Shown piece after piece: positions 43,985 through 53,102 of a stretch of DNA of 64,000 bases. The notes under the pieces are model-generated. The model was not told the DNA's origin and did not search any database. It was given only the letters and a program-made list of their open reading frames with translations. Positions within the stretch are counted from its first letter, which is position 1. Each line of letters starts with the position of its first letter. The translations under genes were made by a program, and so were the position numbers. Source of the DNA: Candidatus Uabimicrobium amorphum (GTDB taxonomy: Bacteria; Planctomycetota; Uabimicrobiia; Uabimicrobiales; Uabimicrobiaceae); the NCBI RefSeq assembly GCF_009002475.1, contig NZ_AP019860.1, positions 3,968,001-4,032,000 on the forward strand, given 5' to 3'.

Positions 43985-44737
43985 ATGAAAAAGATAGCTA
44001 CGATTTTACTTGTTTGTTGCTTGAACCTTGTGAACGCCACAACCGACTTTGAAAAAACATTCACAATGGGCTTTGAAATCGCAACAAATCCACAAAACAA
44101 TCCATTTAATGATGCCGCACATGCTCTGTCCGACTTGTGGCAATTACACAACAGTTATACATTCGATATGTTTGCTAATGAGCAAATCGAATGGCAAAAA
44201 TTATCTGTGAATAGTATGGAAGACTTTAGAGAAGGCGCAGCGATTGTAAACACGAATACCCGAGAACTATTCTTATATCTTTCCATGGTAAGTGATACAC
44301 AAATTAGACACTTAGCGTTAAATCTCTCCACATTCAAAATTTCCTTATTTGACAGTGATCAAATAAAAGACCTACTGTGGATTTATCCCAAAGAAATCCC
44401 GATGACAAAATTTGTATCTACCACAACCACGAGGTCTTCTCGAATAGTGAATGGTAAACTCAATATGGATATCGTACTAAAAAGTTCTAAAGACGAGAGA
44501 ATTCATAATTACCCACTAGGTATATTTCTTTTAGATGATCTAGATATCCAAGTACAAACACAGGACGCACAAAAGAACCAAAAACAATTTTCTGGTTTCA
44601 AAAAGAGTGGTGAAGTAATCATGGATTTTGATGCAAATGCTGGGGATATAAACTTAAAAGCACAATCAACAACAAATAAATTCGTATATGTTTTTATTTT
44701 CCGGCTCAATGTGATGAACATAGATATGGGCCACTAG
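43985..44737 (+). CDS. Hypothetical secreted protein
   Basis: 250 residues. Signal peptide MKKIATILLVCCLNLVNA. The mature part alternates strands and helices (TFDMFANEQIEWQKLSVNSMEDFREGAAIVNTNTRELFLYLSM, HLALNLSTFKISLFD, ITKLxx-free) and ends in a beta region (GEVIMDFDANAGDINLKAQSTTNKFVYVFIFRLNV). No known motif, no Cys after the signal. GGGAAAA precedes the ATG. Single gene. Confidence 0.7.
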   Translation: MKKIATILLVCCLNLVNATTDFEKTFTMGFEIATNPQNNPFNDAAHALSDLWQLHNSYTFDMFANEQIEWQKLSVNSMEDFREGAAIVNTNTRELFLYLSMVSDTQIRHLALNLSTFKISLFDSDQIKDLLWIYPKEIPMTKFVSTTTTRSSRIVNGKLNMDIVLKSSKDERIHNYPLGIFLLDDLDIQVQTQDAQKNQKQFSGFKKSGEVIMDFDANAGDINLKAQSTTNKFVYVFIFRLNVMNIDMGH

Positions 44738-44770
44738 TAAGATTCTCCACGGATTCTAGAAATTATCGGG

Positions 44771-44794
44771 CAAACAAACTTAAATGTTTGTTTG
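44771..44794. terminator. Hairpin between convergent genes
   Basis: 9-bp stem caaacaaac/gtttgtttg with a six-base loop, between the plus-strand gene ending at 44737 and the minus-strand STAS gene ending at 44839. No long T run, so a weak terminator at best. Confidence 0.45.
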
Positions 44795-44838
44795 TCAAAA
44801 CCGCTTCCGCATAAAATCCACCAAACGGAAAACAATAT

Positions 44839-45258
44839 CTACAAACACGATCCAAAGTCTAATTCTCGCACTCGCGGTAAGTCTTCGATGGCTTTTTGTT
44901 CACAAGAATAGCTGAAGGTAGAAAGTATACTACTCACACCGCAACGAGCAAACACGTCTTTTGCAACAGTTGGAACATCTACAAGTAGTAAAATACCGCC
45001 GTAAAGAGAAAATTTATCCATGATGTCGATAAGTGTTCCTATAAATGCCGAGCAAACTTCCTGTACATTGCCAAGACTTAAAATTACATTCTTGGGTTTT
45101 CTATTCTCTTGAATCGATAATTCGCTTAAATCCTTTAACACAATACAGCCATCAGAGTCAGTGCCCGTAATCCGCACATTTTTTGTTGTAATATGCAGCA
45201 ACATGATATTCTCGTTACTTACCGTTATTTGCTTTTGAACCCAAAAATTTTTAGACAT
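44839..45258 (-). CDS. STAS-domain protein (anti-sigma antagonist-like)
   Basis: 139 residues, GGAAAG before the ATG. The segment VILSLGNVQEVCSAFIGTLIDIMDKFSLYGGILLLVDVPTVAKDVFARCGVSSILSTFSY follows the STAS pattern and is close to the STAS part of the fusion protein at 5932-6987 (there DDKFSIFGGKMVLIQVPEKVSSLFDMLGI). The usual phosphorylatable Ser position is Ser70 or its neighbours (VCSAF). It probably takes part in partner-switching with a kinase not in this window. 50 bp downstream of an SDR gene on the same strand. Confidence 0.72.
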   Translation of the reverse strand: MSKNFWVQKQITVSNENIMLLHITTKNVRITGTDSDGCIVLKDLSELSIQENRKPKNVILSLGNVQEVCSAFIGTLIDIMDKFSLYGGILLLVDVPTVAKDVFARCGVSSILSTFSYSCEQKAIEDLPRVRELDFGSCL

Positions 45259-45308
45259 ATTTTGCTACTTTCCATTAGGCTAAAGTCTGTTTTTCAGTAA
45301 CGATAAAT

Positions 45309-46106
45309 CTACTTCGCAAATTCAGTAAGTTTTTCACTTATTGCCCACAGCTTATCGCGACTTTCTCGGTCATACGCCTGAGGAAGAGCTTCGCTTTCCT
45401 GTAACCCGTTAAAAAACTTGCCGTGTATATTTTTATCATCCGTTGTTACCAAACGAACGATAGGCTCCACTCCTTGGTTCACCGAACCGCGAGATTTTCC
45501 AAACATTTCTTGGGCAATCTTTGTGTTCAGCATTGAGCCAGGATGCAAACATGTGACAATGACATTGGTGTTTTTTAACTTTTCGGCTAGGTCAAATGTA
45601 AACATGATCATTGCGATTTTACTTTGACGATATGCGCGAATTCCATCGTATTCTTTTTCTAACATCAAGTTATTAAAGTCAATATGATATTGCCCTAAAG
45701 AGGAGACATTTACAATGCGCCCTTGTGATTCTTGTATTTTAGGCAGAAGAAGATGTGTGAGTAAGAATGTCGATAGATAATTGACTTGAAAACACAATTC
45801 TAAGCCATCATGGCTTACTTTACGCTCTTCTCCTCCGGCCATACCCGCATTGTTGATCAAAACATCAATGGGAATTTCTGCCATTTCATCCACCATTTTA
45901 CGTATATCAGCAAAAGAGGACAGATCTGCTTGGTATCCATAAATATTTGTATTTTTTGTCGATGACTTGATATCTTTTATCGTTTGTGCAATTTTCGTCT
46001 CACTTCGTCCATGTAAATGTATACAAAAACCCTGTTGTGCTAGATGAGTGGCGGTCAATTTTCCAATGCCATCTGTAGCACCCGTTATAAAAATATCGCT
46101 TGTCAT
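45309..46106 (-). CDS. Short-chain dehydrogenase/reductase
   Basis: 265 residues, classical SDR. TGATDGIG (residues 8-15) binds NAD(P), NNAG at 85-88, catalytic Ser at about 135, Tyr159 and Lys163 in YRQSK. HGRSETK after strand 2 favours NADP. It resembles the retinol-dehydrogenase/WW-domain-oxidoreductase-like branch (HPGSMLNTKI). Substrate unknown. Upstream of and co-directional with the STAS gene. Confidence 0.9.
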   Translation of the reverse strand: MTSDIFITGATDGIGKLTATHLAQQGFCIHLHGRSETKIAQTIKDIKSSTKNTNIYGYQADLSSFADIRKMVDEMAEIPIDVLINNAGMAGGEERKVSHDGLELCFQVNYLSTFLLTHLLLPKIQESQGRIVNVSSLGQYHIDFNNLMLEKEYDGIRAYRQSKIAMIMFTFDLAEKLKNTNVIVTCLHPGSMLNTKIAQEMFGKSRGSVNQGVEPIVRLVTTDDKNIHGKFFNGLQESEALPQAYDRESRDKLWAISEKLTEFAK

Positions 46107-46244
46107 TTTTCTTTCCTTTTATTACTTTTCACCACAGAACAGCACGAAAACCAACACCGTTCTCCTAGTTATTATTAGGCCTTAAAATATTTTCATGCTA
46201 TTATACTTTTACTGCATAAGAGAAATCTAAAGAAAAGGAAAACT

Positions 46245-46781
46245 ATGGAAAAAATCATATTATTTACAGGCGTCATCCTCTGCACATTACTCTCAAGTTG
46301 CGCAAGTATTCCCCAAGGTGTGCAAGTTGTTCGTGACTTCGAGGCAGATAAATATTTGGGAAAGTGGTACGAAATTGCTAGGTTAGATCATAGCTTTGAA
46401 CGCGGACTTAGTAACGTCACAGCGACATATAGTAATAGAGAAGACGGTGGTATAGATGTTATGAACAAAGGTTACAACCTTGAAAGTCAGAAATGGCAAG
46501 AAGCCAAAGGAAGAGCATACTTTGTCGAAGAAAAAAATGTAGCGAGTTTAAAGGTCACTTTTTTCTGGCCATTTTATGGCGGTTATAATGTAATGGAGCT
46601 AGATCGTAAGAATTATTCTTACGCAATGGTTTGCGGTCCTAACCGTTCTTATCTTTGGATATTGTCCAGGACAAAAACGATGGAACCTGATCTTCTCGAC
46701 CGACTGATGGAAATGGCAAGAAAACTTGACTTTGACGTAGACGATTTAATTATCGTACAACATGATCTTTCCGACCGCTGA
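46245..46781 (+). CDS. blc: Outer-membrane lipocalin Blc-like lipoprotein
   Basis: 178 residues. Signal peptide with lipobox LSSC (Cys19). The lipocalin signature DFEADKYLGKWYEIARLDHSFERG is complete, followed by VTATYSNREDGGIDVMNKGY, ASLKVTFFWPFYGGYNVMELDRKNYSYAMVCGPNRSYLWILSRTKTM, exactly the Blc order. Blc proteins bind fatty acids or lysophospholipids at the inner face of the outer membrane, implying a diderm envelope. AAAGGAAAA precedes the ATG. Single gene. Confidence 0.93.
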   Translation: MEKIILFTGVILCTLLSSCASIPQGVQVVRDFEADKYLGKWYEIARLDHSFERGLSNVTATYSNREDGGIDVMNKGYNLESQKWQEAKGRAYFVEEKNVASLKVTFFWPFYGGYNVMELDRKNYSYAMVCGPNRSYLWILSRTKTMEPDLLDRLMEMARKLDFDVDDLIIVQHDLSDR

Positions 46782-46894
46782 TGGTCATTTGAGGGACAAG
46801 TGTACACCAAGCTTGTTTCTCAACCACCGTGCAAGAGTCAAACTTTATAAAAAAACATAAAACTAGTCCATCGTTACAATGAAGTGAGCTGACA

Positions 46895-48466
46895 ATGCAA
46901 ACAATAAAAGCGAAAGTCCTAGAAGAAATTTCGAGTAACACACTTTACGATGCCTGCACATTTTATTTGGAGCAAGATGCATATTCTATTCGCAACTCTG
47001 CCTTTCACAACTGTAGTTTTCGTTCGAGCGTCAACTTTGAAGATTTGGAAGGGTGCCGCTTTGAGAATTGCAGCTTTTCAAACAACTTTCGTCTAGATTT
47101 ATCTGGCCAAAGTTTACAAAAAATTCCCGATTATGTTTTTGATCTTACAGAATTACAAGAGTTAAATTGTGGGAGCAATAACCTAAAAGTGTTACCACAA
47201 AAAATCTCCCAACTAACAAAATTAACAACCCTTGAGTTAGGTTTTAACGAAATCGAAAATCTTCCACCACAAATAATGCAAATGATCCATCTAAAAAAAT
47301 TTAGCTTCAGCGGTAACGGCCAAGATGAATTTCCCCTAGAAATTTTACAACTCAAAAATCTCGAAGTGTTGTTTATTTGCTGTAATCGTCTTAGAAGTAT
47401 TCCATCAGACATAGAACGGTTATCTCGTCTACAATATTTGGATTTAAAGTTCAATAACTTTACACATTTTCCCATAGAATTACAAAAACTACCTAACCTC
47501 AAAGAGTTATCGTTTTCTAAAAATGCAGTCAAAGAGCTGCCTGAGGAAATTGGCAAGCTACATAATCTCGAAATTCTCAACCTCAGTGAAAATCCCATTT
47601 CACACTTCCCAAAGGAAATGCAACAACTTAAAAAATTAACCACTCTATATCTAAGAGACTGTGAACTACGCCTTATTCCTTCCGCGACTTTACAGTTGCC
47701 AAGTCTTGAAACATATGACTTGAGTTGGAATAAAATTTCGCAACTTCCCTCACAAATAGAACTACCTAAGTTACGCTCACTTAAAATGTATAGCAATCAA
47801 CTACAAGATATTTCCATCATACTGCAGCAGCTTCTTTATCTGGAAGAACTCGAATTAGGTACAAATCAAATAAAACAGCTCGGTAGCGAAATAGGCAATT
47901 TGACACAATTGAAAGTTTTAGGATTAACTCATAACCAACTGCATAGAATACCGACAGAGATTGGTCAACTAAAAAAATTGGAAAAATTAGCACTGCAAAA
48001 CAACAAGCTTTGTGAACTACCCAACGAAATTGGTCAGCTACACAAACTGAAAGAATTAGAACTACAAAAAAACCAACTCAACCGACTACCGAATGAAATT
48101 GGCCAGCTACAAAGTTTGACCATATTCGAATTAACAGGAAATAATCTACAAGAGTTACCTCCAGGTATTGGCAATTTAATCCATTTAGATCGACTAAATT
48201 TAAGTGACAACCATTTGCGAAAACTCCCCGAGGAAATAGGAGGGGCACAAAAACTACGCGTATTGAAGTTAAACAACAACCATCTTCAACGGCTGCCTAA
48301 TTCCATAGGAAATTTATCAAATTTGCTCATTTGCGCATTACAACACAATCAAATACAAGAATTACCGGATAGTATGGCGCAATTGACAAAATTAGAGTAT
48401 TTGCACGTACAACAAAATCCAATTCGCGAATTGCCTGAAGCGATAAAACGCTTATTATCTAAGTGA
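46895..48466 (+). CDS. GCTF module fused to leucine-rich repeats
   Basis: 523 residues. The GCTF module is at 1-68 (MQTIKAKVLEEIS.., YDACTFYLEQDAYSI, AFHNCSFRSSVNFEDLEGCRFENCSFSNNFRLDL), then about 19 LRRs of 23 residues, consensus LPNEIGQLxxLxxLxLxxNxLxx. The repeats have the commoner Asn-ladder form and are more diverged than the Thr-type (SNTQIT) repeats at 17933, so this fusion is older or evolves differently. No signal peptide. It is convergent with the kinase gene. Confidence 0.85.
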   Translation: MQTIKAKVLEEISSNTLYDACTFYLEQDAYSIRNSAFHNCSFRSSVNFEDLEGCRFENCSFSNNFRLDLSGQSLQKIPDYVFDLTELQELNCGSNNLKVLPQKISQLTKLTTLELGFNEIENLPPQIMQMIHLKKFSFSGNGQDEFPLEILQLKNLEVLFICCNRLRSIPSDIERLSRLQYLDLKFNNFTHFPIELQKLPNLKELSFSKNAVKELPEEIGKLHNLEILNLSENPISHFPKEMQQLKKLTTLYLRDCELRLIPSATLQLPSLETYDLSWNKISQLPSQIELPKLRSLKMYSNQLQDISIILQQLLYLEELELGTNQIKQLGSEIGNLTQLKVLGLTHNQLHRIPTEIGQLKKLEKLALQNNKLCELPNEIGQLHKLKELELQKNQLNRLPNEIGQLQSLTIFELTGNNLQELPPGIGNLIHLDRLNLSDNHLRKLPEEIGGAQKLRVLKLNNNHLQRLPNSIGNLSNLLICALQHNQIQELPDSMAQLTKLEYLHVQQNPIRELPEAIKRLLSK

Positions 48467-48508
48467 CAACATTGGCGAGAGGCTTCAAAATTTGCCAATA
48501 TCTTCCCT

Positions 48509-50665
48509 CTACTTGTTTAACTTTTCTTTGGCGGTGTCGTATCCCAAACTCACCGCTTTTTGATAGAGTTTTTCCGCGCGCTTTTTGTCTTTTTTTACCC
48601 GCCAACCATTTGCGAATATTTTACCGAGTAAATAGTAAGCCTCTCCGTTTTTTCTCTCTTTTACCAGTAACATACGCGCAATACGATAATCACGTCCCAA
48701 CAACTTCCCATACATATAGTTTTTTGCTAAATAAACATGTGCTCCGGGAACGTCACTTTCACAAGACTTCCATAACAACTTTAGCCCGCGTAGTAAGTTA
48801 TCTTTTTGCGCTAAATAAATCTTACCTAACGCAAACATTGCAAAGGCGTTTTTGTCGGTATCAATCGCTTTTTGATACCACTTGATCGCTTCATCAGTAT
48901 TGTTTTTTTCTAAAAACATATCACCTAAAAGCACCATACTTGCCGAATTTCCTTGTTTGGCTGATTGTCGCCGGTAGACCAAGGCTTTGTTTATGTTTTT
49001 TTCCGTACCAATACCTTCTTCGTACATACGTGCGACAAAATAAGAAGCCCAATGGTATTGATCCGAAACCTCAAGAAACATTTTTAGCGCTTGTTTTTCT
49101 TTTTTAAAACGCGGTGTTCGCAAATAAATGTTTGCTATCGATTCTATACATGGGGCAAATTTCTGAGCGGCGCCATATTCATAACTTTTAATGGCTTGTG
49201 CTGCGCGATCTTGGTGTTCAATCGCACCATACATATACAGTCGTCCTTTTATGTAAGACATATATTTGTTATTCACATTTGCCTTAGGTAAATAAACCTT
49301 GAGAATTTTGCCTACGCGTTCGTCTTCGTCGTGCCGCGTCATTAAGCGAATGTATAAGGCTTTTAGCAAATGATAGCGTGGGGTGAAGTTTCTTTCACAT
49401 ACTGTTTTGATCAATTCCCAACCGCTGTCGCGTTTATTATCAATAAAAAAATTAAAAGCCTGGATGAAAAGTCTTTCGTCATTGGTCATCTCCCGCGTAT
49501 TGTAAACCAAGTTTTTGTACTTGAAACGTAAATTGCGGTATGAACTAATAAAAATGGTAATTCCTACACTACAAACAATCGTAAACAACAAAATGAGCAC
49601 CAAATGTTTTTCCACCCACTTGTAGAACTTCCTTTGGCGTTGTAGTTTGTCACGTGCGATTTTTTCACCGCGCAGGAATTTTTCAATATCATCACCGAGT
49701 TCTTTCGCACTTCGGTAGCGCATATTTTTATCTTTTGCCAGTGCTTTTGCGCAAATAAAATCGAGTGGCTTTGGTACGATTTGTTTTATAGAGCTAGGTG
49801 GCAGAGGATCTTTGTGTAAAATTTGCTGCGAAACTTGGGTAATGGTGTTGCCACTAAAAGGAGGACGCCCCGCTAAAAGAGTGTAGAATAAAGCTCCCAA
49901 AGAATAAACATCGCTGCGTTGATCTATCGAACCAATTTTACCCTCCACTTGTTCTGGCGGCATATAGAAAATGGTACCGATCATCGAGCCTGTCACCGAT
50001 AATTTTTGACTGGCATCTTGCAGTTTTGCTAGTCCAAAATCCATTACTTTTGGTTCTTCATTTTCATCCATCATAATATTGGCGGGCTTGATATCGCGAT
50101 GAATAATTCCTTGCTGGTGTGCAAAGTGAATGGCATTGCAAATTTTGATCATTAGCGCAGCGATTTTGCGCGTTGGTATGGAAGAGTCAGTTTTGACAAA
50201 GTGGTCCAGTGGTACGCCGTTCACGAAATCCATTGTGAAGAAATATTTGTCTCCGTCTTGGCCTATATCGTGAAGAGTAACAATATTAGGATGTTGCAAA
50301 CGCGCCGTTGCTTTTGCTTCGCGAATAAAGCGTAGATTGTTTTCATGACTGCTGCGAAGTAGAACTTTTATAGCAACATCTCTATCTCCGAGAGGGTCTT
50401 TTGCTTTATAAATAATCCCCATACCACCGCGACCGATCTCATGTAAAATTTTATAACGACCGATCTGTTGTGGAATATTATTTTGCGTAATTTGTGTTTG
50501 AATTTGTGCCACTTGTTCGTTATTGAGAAAACCTTCCTCAAGTAAAATATCACTTAGAGTACGCTGCGGATTACTTTGTAGCAAACTCATGCAGTGTGTC
50601 AGTATTTTCGTATCGATCATCTTATTACTGAGAGCTATTTGACCAAACTTTACGTCCTTATTCAC
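48509..50665 (-). CDS. Ser/Thr protein kinase with Sel1-like repeats
   Basis: 718 residues from a GTG with AAGGAG six bases upstream. Residues about 1-65 form an N-terminal helical domain (LSDILLEEGFLNNEQVAQIQ) like that in many planctomycete kinases. The kinase domain covers 70-340: GRGGMG, Lys100 (AIKVL), HRDIKPANI (189-197), DFG (209-211), GTIFYMPPEQ. A transmembrane helix follows (about 352-372) and then Sel1/TPR-type repeats (ASMVLLGDMFLEKNNTDEAIKWYQKAIDTDKNAFAMFALGKIY). All catalytic residues are present. The kinase is inside the cell, with the repeats across the membrane as a likely sensor or assembly domain. Confidence 0.92.
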   Translation of the reverse strand: MNKDVKFGQIALSNKMIDTKILTHCMSLLQSNPQRTLSDILLEEGFLNNEQVAQIQTQITQNNIPQQIGRYKILHEIGRGGMGIIYKAKDPLGDRDVAIKVLLRSSHENNLRFIREAKATARLQHPNIVTLHDIGQDGDKYFFTMDFVNGVPLDHFVKTDSSIPTRKIAALMIKICNAIHFAHQQGIIHRDIKPANIMMDENEEPKVMDFGLAKLQDASQKLSVTGSMIGTIFYMPPEQVEGKIGSIDQRSDVYSLGALFYTLLAGRPPFSGNTITQVSQQILHKDPLPPSSIKQIVPKPLDFICAKALAKDKNMRYRSAKELGDDIEKFLRGEKIARDKLQRQRKFYKWVEKHLVLILLFTIVCSVGITIFISSYRNLRFKYKNLVYNTREMTNDERLFIQAFNFFIDNKRDSGWELIKTVCERNFTPRYHLLKALYIRLMTRHDEDERVGKILKVYLPKANVNNKYMSYIKGRLYMYGAIEHQDRAAQAIKSYEYGAAQKFAPCIESIANIYLRTPRFKKEKQALKMFLEVSDQYHWASYFVARMYEEGIGTEKNINKALVYRRQSAKQGNSASMVLLGDMFLEKNNTDEAIKWYQKAIDTDKNAFAMFALGKIYLAQKDNLLRGLKLLWKSCESDVPGAHVYLAKNYMYGKLLGRDYRIARMLLVKERKNGEAYYLLGKIFANGWRVKKDKKRAEKLYQKAVSLGYDTAKEKLNK

Positions 50666-50995
50666 TTTTACTCCTTACACTTAGACACAACAATATAAAA
50701 TTATTTTGTTTGTTTTACAACATATCGCGATAAGTTGCGATATAAATTTTACAACTTGTGCCCGGAAAGAACAGGATCGAAATCGGAAACAGAATCGGGA
50801 TCGGGATCGTTTTCTGATACTTCGGCATATATTTTGCATTTCCTATGATAGAAATATTCCCACTTATTCCCACAACAGATTATCCTGCTGTTTATTCAGA
50901 AAATACTTACAAGGGAGCAAGATTGAGTTTAGCAGTGATCGGAATATTTCTTAACCAGGTTAAGTCAAAGCTAACAATGGTAAAGGAGATTAGAT
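50666..50995. other. Divergent spacer with hexanucleotide repeat
   Basis: 330 bp between the divergent kinase and lipoprotein genes. At 50773-50812 degenerate copies of gaatcg/ggatcg run in tandem. A small plus-strand frame at 50845-51069 overlaps the lipoprotein start and is not supported. No RNA seen; promoters for both genes are expected here. Confidence 0.4.
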
Positions 50996-52387
50996 ATGCG
51001 TTTGGAATTCTTTTTATTTATTTTTTGTGTCATTATCTTGTCTTGCCAGAACAATGTCACAAAAAATAACCGCACGTATACAAGTACAAACGAATCGCAC
51101 CAAGCGGAATATACAAATCGGCCCCCGTCATCTCCAACAAACAAAATAATGACGCCACTCATTGGTTTTTACCAAAATAGACTTCCTAAAGAAGTGTACT
51201 GTGTTACGGTGGATGAAATCTTAAATCAAGATACCAACAAACCATCGCAATTGTCTAAATTTTTGCAGTTTGAATTATCTCAAGAGATTAGTCAACGCAA
51301 ATTTTTTAAAGAATTTCCGCGAGGGGAGTATCAAAAAAGAATTTTAGACGAACAATTACATTCTGACTCAGATGCCTTCGAAGCAAACGTCTCTCCCATC
51401 GGGAATCTGAAAGTGGTGGACGGGATTTTGCAGGTCCGATATTGGGTAGATGGTGAACAAATAAAAATATATTCCACCTTACTCCACATAAAAAATGGAG
51501 AAAATTTAGGTACTTTTTCGGGACAAATTGCCAAGGGAAGCATACCCGAAAAGTTTTGGAAACCTTTGGCGCTAAAAATACAAAAGAAAAAGCTGCGCCC
51601 AAAAAATCCCCAAGCAAAAATTCACAAGGTGTGGACGGAGGAGAATGTCTACGAAGGATCACAAAATGGTATAAAAATACATACAAAAATCGAAACGCAA
51701 AATTTAAAAGGAAAGTCCATACAAGTTGCCGCATACTTTGCTCTTTTAGACGGTAGATTTTTAAAAGACTACGATGGTTTGTATAAAGCTCGTTCAGGAC
51801 ATGTCGCTGCTAGTAAAAAAGAGACAAGCACAAGCGACAACAACTTATGGAACGACTTTACGTTATTTTTGCCCTACAGCCAACTACACCTTTCTCCCGG
51901 TGTACACAATCTAAAATTTTACATTTCGATTTTCCATGGAAATAGCAACCTAACAAATAGCTACTGGGTAAATTTTCGTTATACCCAAACAGGAGCCTCT
52001 GCTGCTATTCATAATGTATGGGCGGATGTCAATGTATATCATAATTTTCAATATGGAATGACCATTCACACGAAATTTGAGGCGCGTTACTTAAAAAAAC
52101 AGCAGATAGGTGTTGTGGCCTACTTTTTTTCTGCGGACGGACGACCTCTTAGAGATTTTGATGGACGCTTTAATGACGCGACGGGAAATGTTGCCGCGGC
52201 AGGAATGGACTACGCATTGTACGATGTGAGTACCTGGGGAGACTTTAGGCTGTTTTTTCCCTACGCTCAACTCCATCTTTCTCCGGGAAGATACAACCTG
52301 AAATTTTATGTTGCCATTACTCACCAGTCAAAAATCATTGCGACCAGTAAGTGGTTTCATTTTCCCTTTGTACAACCGCTTAGATAA
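50996..52387 (+). CDS. Lipoprotein with duplicated C-terminal domain
   Basis: 463 residues, AAAGGAG before the ATG. Lipobox ILSC at Cys17. Residues about 20-200 form an N-terminal domain (IGFYQNRLPKEVYCVTVDEIL, GNLKVVDGILQVRYWVDGEQIKIYSTLLHI). Then two copies of a 125-residue beta domain: HKVWTEENVYEGSQNGIKIHTKIE ... LFLPYSQLHLSPGVHNLKFYIS and HNVWADVNVYHNFQYGMTIHTKFE ... LFFPYAQLHLSPGRYNLKFYVA. Repeats of this form occur beside kinases in related genomes from memory, but I cannot name the family. Membrane-anchored, facing the periplasm or surface. Confidence 0.78.
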   Translation: MRLEFFLFIFCVIILSCQNNVTKNNRTYTSTNESHQAEYTNRPPSSPTNKIMTPLIGFYQNRLPKEVYCVTVDEILNQDTNKPSQLSKFLQFELSQEISQRKFFKEFPRGEYQKRILDEQLHSDSDAFEANVSPIGNLKVVDGILQVRYWVDGEQIKIYSTLLHIKNGENLGTFSGQIAKGSIPEKFWKPLALKIQKKKLRPKNPQAKIHKVWTEENVYEGSQNGIKIHTKIETQNLKGKSIQVAAYFALLDGRFLKDYDGLYKARSGHVAASKKETSTSDNNLWNDFTLFLPYSQLHLSPGVHNLKFYISIFHGNSNLTNSYWVNFRYTQTGASAAIHNVWADVNVYHNFQYGMTIHTKFEARYLKKQQIGVVAYFFSADGRPLRDFDGRFNDATGNVAAAGMDYALYDVSTWGDFRLFFPYAQLHLSPGRYNLKFYVAITHQSKIIATSKWFHFPFVQPLR

Positions 52388-52412
52388 AATATCTAGACAA
52401 GATTCGACTCTC

Positions 52413-52453
52413 ATTCCAAGAGCTTCATTCTTATGCTCATGAAGCTCTGGAAT
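52413..52453. terminator. Hairpin between convergent genes
   Basis: A 15-bp stem with one bulged A (52413-52428 with 52439-52453; core agagcttcat/atgaagctct). It lies between the lipoprotein stop and the minus-strand membrane protein stop. The attcc/ggaatcca ends recall the palindromic repeats at 15904 and 31519, so it may be a member of that family acting as terminator. Confidence 0.6.
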
Positions 52454-52466
52454 CCATTTTAAATTT

Positions 52467-52697
52467 TCAACCTTTCGCGCACTTTTCGGCAATTTTCCAC
52501 CCCATAAAATTCATCACCAAAAGCACACAACACACAATGAACGCAACGCTCACCTCTTTCACAACATCTTTTGGGTACATTTGGTTCCCAATGTATGACC
52601 CAAGGAAATAACCTGTTGCAGCAACCACTGGCATGCTCACTCTTGTCCAGAAGTCAAAGTTAAAACCTTCGTGTTCTTCTTGTTTTAGCTCCTGCAC
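52467..52697 (-). CDS. Small two-helix membrane protein
   Basis: 76 residues from a GTG with AAGGAG eight bases upstream. A longer frame extends to 52817 but lacks a ribosome site. N-terminal EELK-rich segment, then two transmembrane helices (MPVVAATGYFLGSYIGNQM with Gly-zipper spacing, and VSVAFIVCCVLLVMNFMGW) joined by a short charged loop, ending EKCAKG. Function unknown. Confidence 0.6.
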   Translation of the reverse strand: MQELKQEEHEGFNFDFWTRVSMPVVAATGYFLGSYIGNQMYPKDVVKEVSVAFIVCCVLLVMNFMGWKIAEKCAKG

Positions 52698-52877
52698 TCT
52701 CACACTCCTTACGTAAATTTCTCTCCAACACCTAAAAACATTTTGCGTAATTATACGAACAAGGAATAGTAGGTCGTGTATCACATTATCTGAACGCAAA
52801 AATATAATTTTCTTCACATAATTTGCGAAAACTTGTTTTGTCGGTTAGAATTTAGAAAATGGTTTTAGGAGAAACAT

Positions 52878-53000
52878 ATGAATAAAAAAAATGACACCCC
52901 TGATGAAAAAGATGTATTCGCCGAAAAGGCCAAAGAGTATCTTGACAAAAGTAGTAAAGAAATGGAAGAGCAAATCATTGACAACATCTGGGGATTTTAG
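52878..53000 (+). CDS. Small acidic helical protein (40 residues)
   Basis: ATG with TTAGGAG seven bases upstream; encodes a highly charged helix (DEKDVFAEKAKEYLDKSS, KEMEEQIIDNIWGF) and stops just before a clean hairpin terminator. Ribosome site, codon composition and terminator together support a real small gene. Amphipathic helix ending in IWGF might bind a partner. No known family. Confidence 0.6.
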   Translation: MNKKNDTPDEKDVFAEKAKEYLDKSSKEMEEQIIDNIWGF

Positions 53001-53008
53001 CTGATTTC

Positions 53009-53031
53009 ATGCCTCTCTGGCAGAGAGGCAT
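53009..53031 (+). terminator. Hairpin after the 40-residue gene
   Basis: Perfect 10-bp stem atgcctctct/agagaggcat with a 3-base loop, nine bases after the stop, with a loose T-rich stretch following. Confidence 0.7.
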
Positions 53032-53102
53032 ATACATTTTCTCTCGATTCATTCTTTGTAAACACTACACATTCTTTTCTTTGAGAATGGGAATTACCGT
53101 TG

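Noticed and set aside
47131..47796. 221-codon minus-strand frame
   Set aside because: Antisense of the LRR repeats; Ser/Cys/Arg-rich without start signal.
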